Origin: Actinacidiphila yanglinensis
GTDB lineage: Bacteria; Actinomycetota; Actinomycetes; Streptomycetales; Streptomycetaceae
Length of the DNA stretch: 64,000 nucleotides
Reading direction: 5' to 3'
Assembly: GCF_900107965.1 (NCBI RefSeq)
Contig: NZ_FNVU01000031.1
Location: 1-64,000 of the forward strand
Below the pieces are notes generated by a model that did not search any database, was not told the DNA's origin, and saw nothing but the letters and a program-made list of their open reading frames with translations. The position numbers were made by a program, and so were the translations under genes. Below, piece by piece: positions 60,309 to 64,000 of the stretch; position 1 is the stretch's first letter; each line of letters begins with the position of its first letter.

Positions 60309-60944
60309 CCGCAATCCGGTCAGCGCCTGGGCCAGCTGGGACTCCTTGTCCTTGAGGGCGCCGACGCCGAGTTGGGCCAGCGTGTGTGGGCCTCGTTCGC
60401 CGGCGATCAGCGCCTCGACCACCGTGCGGGCCGACTTGCCGCCGAGGTCGGAGACGACGCTGGATAGCTTGATTCCGGGGTCCTCTAGCAGCTTCTCCAG
60501 ACGCTGGATTTCCCGGGTGCGTTCCCGGGTGACCTCGGTGCGATAGCGAGTGAGGTCACGCAGCTGCCGGATCGGCTTGGGCGGCACGAACGAGGGGCGG
60601 ACCAAGCCGTGTTCGATGAGCTGGCAGATCCACTGGCAGTCCCTCACGTCCGTCTTGCGACCCGGGACGTTGCGCATGTGCTGGGCGTTGAGCAGCCAGG
60701 TCTCTATGTGCTCTTCAAGGATGTAGTACACGGGCTTCCAGTAGGAGCCGGTCGCCTCCATCCCGACCAGAGTGATCCCTTCGGACACCAGCCACGCGCG
60801 CAGGGCCAGCAATCCCTCGGTCATCGTAGTGAACGTTCGGATCTCGGTGTGCCGGCGCCCGTTCCGCCCCGGAACGCGGATACACACTTTGCAGTCGGCC
60901 TTGCCGATATCGATCCCTGCGCAGCGTTCGCGGACCATATCCAT
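60300..60944 (-). pseudogene. IS110-family recombinase, N-terminal half
   Basis: From ATG 60944 (MDMVRERCAGIDIGKADCKV) the RuvC-like domain is intact: GIDIGK, LVGMEATGSYWKPVYYILEE, PGRKTDVRDCQWICQLIEHG and RTREIQRLEKLLEDPGIKLS. After KESQLAQALTGLRSAKDL it runs into the TSUP fragment, losing the Tnp20 domain with its catalytic serine. It differs clearly from the copy at 24.7 kb, so it is a different IS110 subgroup. It cannot transpose on its own. Confidence 0.85.
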
Positions 60945-61135
60945 GCCCGTCTCCTTCCCGCGTTGTGCCTCGCTCCGCAGCGGACGACCGCCCGGCGGGG
61001 AACCGGCAGGAGGGAAGAATCTGCTCTGCGTGCTCGTGGCAACACTTCGGGGTGCTGCGCCAGGTCCTCAGCGCCAGACTTTCGTACAGGCTCGAATCGG
61101 CACCAAGATCGAACGACGTCAGCCGGGCGGCCGCC
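60945..61135 (-). other. 5' non-coding end of the truncated IS110
   Basis: About 190 bp between the recombinase start and the IS1380 end. In IS110 elements this side can encode the bridge RNA. No convincing frame is present. A relic guide RNA may survive, but its boundaries cannot be set by eye. Confidence 0.3.
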
Positions 61136-61139
61136 CACC

Positions 61140-62766
61140 CCGATTTTCCCGGCTCCAGGGTGTCGTTGCCAGAGGTCCGGATGACTTTCGTGACGGTCTG
61201 CCGACGAAGTCGGTGGGCTATTTCGCGTTTTGTGCCTGATAGTCGGCAGGTCGAGGGCCCGGCTGTCGCGTCGGGTGGGCGCCGGGTTCCACGTGGTTCC
61301 GGTCGGGGTGGTGCCGCTCGTAGGGACGGGAAGGTATTGGTCAGCGGGGTTCGGGAGGGCTTCGAGTCGTGCCAGGGCGTCGGTGATCACGCCGGTCCAG
61401 GGCCAGTGGGATGCGAATCTCAGGTGCCGCCTGCGGGCGGTCGTGACGAGTTGGGCGGCGGCGGAGAAGAGGCGGAGCCGGAGTTTGCGGGGCTCCCACC
61501 TGCGGGTTTTGCCGGTCAGGGCGAGCATCGGCATCCAGGCCAGCAGGTCGAGAGCGAGTTGGACGATCTCCAGCCAGATCTGGTTCTGCGCGGTGTCGTG
61601 CACGGGCAGGTTGCGCAGGCCGGTGGCGCGGGCGTTTTGGATGCGGTCTTCGGCGCGGGCTCGCTGGCGATGCCGCAGTTCAAGCGCGGCGATCGGGACG
61701 CCGGACGTGTTCGTGGCGAACGCGGTGAGCCGGAGGCCGTCGGCATCGGTGAACCGCAACTGGGTTCCAGGGTGCGTGCGTTCCTTGCGGACGATCAGTC
61801 GCATCCCCTTCGGCCAGCCCTTGAGGACGTCGCCGTCGAGTTCGGCGACCCAGGCGCCGGCGCGAATCTCACCGCCCGACTTGATCGCGGGTGTCCACGC
61901 GGCGGGCGGGACTTTGAGGGCGGCCTCGTGGACGGCGTCGGTGATGGTCATGCCGACCGAGTACGACAGCCACCTTCCCTGCCGGGCGAGCCAGGCGGTG
62001 AACTCGTGGGTGCCGCCTGCGGAGTCGGTGCGCATCAGCGTGCGGCGTCCCCGCCGGTACTTCTTCGGCAACTGGGCCAGGGCGAGCCGGCCTGTGGTGA
62101 TGTGGTCAGCGGCGGTGTTGCTGCCCGCGTTGCCGGGCCGCACCAGGCCGGCCACCGGTTCACCGCTTCCGCCGCTGCCGTGGTCGACGAAGGCCATCAG
62201 GGGATGGTGTCCGAAGGTCTTCTTCCAGGTCGCGGTGGCGTCCTGCTTCTCGGAGTGGGCCAGCACGAGCACCCCGTCCAGGTCCACGATCACCTGCCCG
62301 CCGGCATCCGGAGCCGCGGTCTTGGCCATGCTCCAGACACACTCGCGGGCTTCGGCCCGCGCGGCCCGTATCGCGTGAAGTGTCTTCGGCCCTGCTGCGG
62401 CAAGGGTGTCGATGAGGCGGGAGACCGTCGGGTCGGAGGCCACCGGCCCGAACACGGCCGGCTCGGCCCGCAACATCCCGACATCCGCCAGGCAGTCCCC
62501 GCCCAACGCGACCGCGAGAGCCACATCCAACAGGACTTTCCCCGGATCGTGCACCGCCCTCGGACGCCGCCACGGCGCAAGCGCCGTCGATATCGCCCGG
62601 TCGAGCCCGGCCTTGCAAACCGTCTCGACCAGCAGTACGGCCCCGGCCTGGGACACCACCGCCCGTCCGCCGCCCTCGACGCGGACACGCGGGTACGACC
62701 CGATACGCTTCTTCACCTGAGAAGTGCCTCCGACGGTGGCAGGAACAAGGACCTCGAAAATCCTCA
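61140..62766 (-). mobile_element. IS1380-family element
   Basis: Imperfect terminal inverted repeats are suggested by GATTTTC-NN-GG-Y-TCC near 62750 and its inverse around 61140-61155 (GGAGCCGGGAAAATC, read on the minus strand). The single transposase gene fills the element. It lies directly against the truncated IS110, so one probably inserted beside or into the other. Confidence 0.65.
61240..62716 (-). CDS. IS1380-family transposase
   Basis: About 480 residues from a GTG at 62716 (VKKRIGSYPRVRVEGGGRAV), the normal start of the family. Catalytic DDE region: GGQVIVDLDGVLVLAHSEKQ (first Asp), RTLMRTDSAGGTHEFTAWLA (second Asp) and RHRQRARAEDRIQNARATGL (Glu). The later ends are WLEIVQLALDLLAWMPMLAL and RLFSAAAQLVTTARRRHLRF. 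The frame stays open beyond the expected C-terminus into neighbouring IS110 DNA (to 60821). The native stop is not resolved, so the tail may be altered. Otherwise full-length. Confidence 0.85.
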
Positions 62767-62829
62767 TTCTTGCTGGTCAGAGGCACTTTTCGCTTACCTG
62801 ACCAACCGTCGGACACCCCCGTGTCAGGA

Positions 62830-63550
62830 AAGCCCGAGGCTAATGCCTCCCAAACTGATGTCGAAGTACTGTCCGTTCTCGCGTCCAAAGCCACAACCCC
62901 GCATGGGAACGGCTGCGCGACGCCACGACCCATATGCGTATCCTCGCCGACGGCCTCGACACTGTCCGGCCCGCCTTCACCGATGAACAGCCAGCACACC
63001 CGGCACCGCCCCAGCCAGCCCCGCAGCCCACTGACCAGAAGGCCACCGCCGACACAGCCGCCCCATCGGGCCGGCCCGTCACCACTGACCCCCTTGGATA
63101 CCCGGAGGCCCATGACCTACGCACCCACCGATGTCCGACTCGACCCGCGCCCCGAGGACAACAGCGTGGTCCTCGACCAGATCGACGGACCGCGGGCGAG
63201 CGCCGCCCGCCCTGCTCGTCCACGCCTTCCAGCAGGTGCCCCGCCAGGACGTGGACACCCTGGTACTGGTGCGCACCGACTGCGAGGAAGCCCACTACGC
63301 CGGTGCCGCGACCAGGCCCTGCGCCAAGCCGGCAACACCATCGGTGTCGACTCGAACTCCAGCAGGACTTCAACAGCGATTGCACCTGAGCCGACTACCC
63401 GATGCCCACCAGGCGTTACGCCAGGACGCCCACCATTCACCGGCACGGGGGGCCGGCCGCCCTTACTGGCCAGACCGGGTACCACCATCAAACTCGCGGG
63501 ACCTGCCGCGGGCACGATCACAGGTGGGGGTAACTCCCCAACGGCCCTCC
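62830..63550 (+). pseudogene. Multiply frameshifted relics of an accessory gene pair
   Basis: Pieces with good bias appear in successive frames: AWERLRDATTHMRILADGLD then TVRPAFTDEQPAHPAPPQPA; from ATG 63112 MTYAPTDVRLDPRPEDNSVV then LDQIDGPRASAARPA; then LLVHAFQQVPRQDVDTLVLV and RQAGNTIGVDSNSS. The order suggests two small overlapping genes typical of Streptomyces mobile regions, now decayed. No function can be given. Confidence 0.45.
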
Positions 63551-63919
63551 TCACAGACCGGCTTCTGATTCTGCGGACTCTCGGATGGCGTTGATCTCCT
63601 CGATCGCGGCCAGGGTGCCGTTCGCGGATGTGTCCACGATCTGCTCGAGCTCGCGGAATCGTGCGGCACGCTCCGGACGCCGGTTGATCGCGACGAAGAC
63701 AGCCCAGGAGTGTACGAAGGCCCGCAGCGGGTCGAGGCTCTGGATCTGCTGGGCGCTGGTGGCTGCTTGGAAGAGATGGGCGGTGAGGGCTGGGAGCAGG
63801 TGCGGTGCGATCACCTCGACAGCCGCCCGGAGGGCTTCCGGGTTCGGTTCCCGCAAGGGGATGAGTGGCTCACCGAGGCCGTCGATTGCGTTGTTGTCTC
63901 CTGAGATGTCGGACGTCAT
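63551..63919 (-). CDS. DUF6247-like protein
   Basis: 122 residues from ATG 63919 (MTSDISGDNNAIDGLGEPLI). Pattern: PNPEALRAAVEVIAPHLLPAL, then QSLDPLRAFVHSWAVFVAIN, RRPERAARFRELEQ and a helical acidic end (LAAIEEINAIRESAE). It matches what I recall of DUF6247, a small actinobacterial family often next to an antitoxin-like or nuclease gene. A partner would lie beyond the right edge. The last 80 bases of the window show no gene. Confidence 0.7.
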   Translation of the reverse strand: MTSDISGDNNAIDGLGEPLIPLREPNPEALRAAVEVIAPHLLPALTAHLFQAATSAQQIQSLDPLRAFVHSWAVFVAINRRPERAARFRELEQIVDTSANGTLAAIEEINAIRESAESEAGL

Positions 63920-64000
63920 GCCGCCGACGATACGGGCCGTCCAGCCTCATCGGATTGTCCACAGCGTGGAGGCGTCCACCTGGTTGGTGCGCTCGCTGGC

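Noticed and set aside
60821..61239. Apparent 140-residue C-terminal extension of the IS1380 transposase
   Set aside because: The extra residues read through IS110 non-coding and coding DNA in a wrong frame; it is not a native domain.
1..64000. CRISPR arrays, tRNA and rRNA genes
   Set aside because: No regularly spaced direct repeats, cloverleaf-like sequences or rRNA signatures were noticed on reading; a covariance-model scan would be decisive.

Overview
The window is high-GC actinobacterial DNA, almost certainly Streptomyces or a close relative. The evidence is strong G/C third-codon bias, GTG starts, rare TTA codons, a serine/threonine kinase with a beta-propeller sensor, XRE/DUF5753 regulators, DUF317 and DUF6247 proteins and a one-domain cold-shock protein. 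Many truncated or frameshifted genes and at least four insertion-sequence families point to an accessory part of the chromosome (an arm) or a large plasmid. No rRNA, tRNA or CRISPR array was seen.

Layout. 1-5.2 kb: an IS701-type transposase tail, a membrane Ser/Thr kinase, then broken genes (thioesterase, LysR, VOC, UvrD-type helicase). 5.4-7.0 kb: a compact XRE/DUF5753 + DUF6879 + small-protein operon with ACTTGC-type repeats upstream. 7.2-19.6 kb: a class I lanthipeptide-type locus. It starts with one protein that joins a PCMT/FxLD-type methyltransferase to the C-terminal part of a LanB dehydratase, followed by LanC, a second SpaB-C-like protein, a helical-repeat protein, an exonuclease-like protein, an ABC exporter, a kinase/NUDIX pair with a coupled 27-residue leader ORF, an MFS relic and a methyltransferase-NUDIX fusion. 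No precursor peptide was found. 20.6-24.1 kb: cspA, an AbiJ-type fragment, two plasmid-style winged-helix proteins and a uridine-kinase-like protein. 24.25-26.4 kb: an IS5-type element interrupted by an intact IS110 element. 26.7-31.5 kb: small unknown genes, a RelE/ParE-like pair, a Uma2 nuclease and a frameshifted ATP-dependent DNA ligase. 32.4-34.9 kb: a secreted Ig-like protein and two IPT/TIG repeat proteins. 36.1-42.9 kb: a giant HATPase-DUF3883 gene with one frameshift, and an AlbA_2/Schlafen-type protein, possibly defence genes.

44.2-52.5 kb holds the most unusual system. A divergent XRE-TPR regulator faces a 26-codon ORF with 17 prolines. The 3' end of that ORF forms a 17-bp perfect hairpin. 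Seven tightly overlapping genes follow: TIM-barrel isomerase, Gfo/Idh/MocA oxidoreductase, archaeal-type AdoMet synthetase, HprK-like P-loop protein, GT-A glycosyltransferase, CofE-like amide ligase and AroE-like dehydrogenase. The peptide could be a ribosomal natural-product precursor, or a polyproline leader controlling the operon by stalling and attenuation.

52.6-58.1 kb: a MarR regulator and then a TetR-centred locus (SDR, two SnoaL/NTF2-like proteins, a PPOX-type flavoprotein). Four copies of a CATAC-N10-GTATG operator are arranged as two pairs with identical 26-bp spacing. 58.2-64.0 kb: DUF317-type genes with frameshifts, a TauE/SafE fragment, a truncated IS110, an IS1380 element and a final DUF6247 gene.
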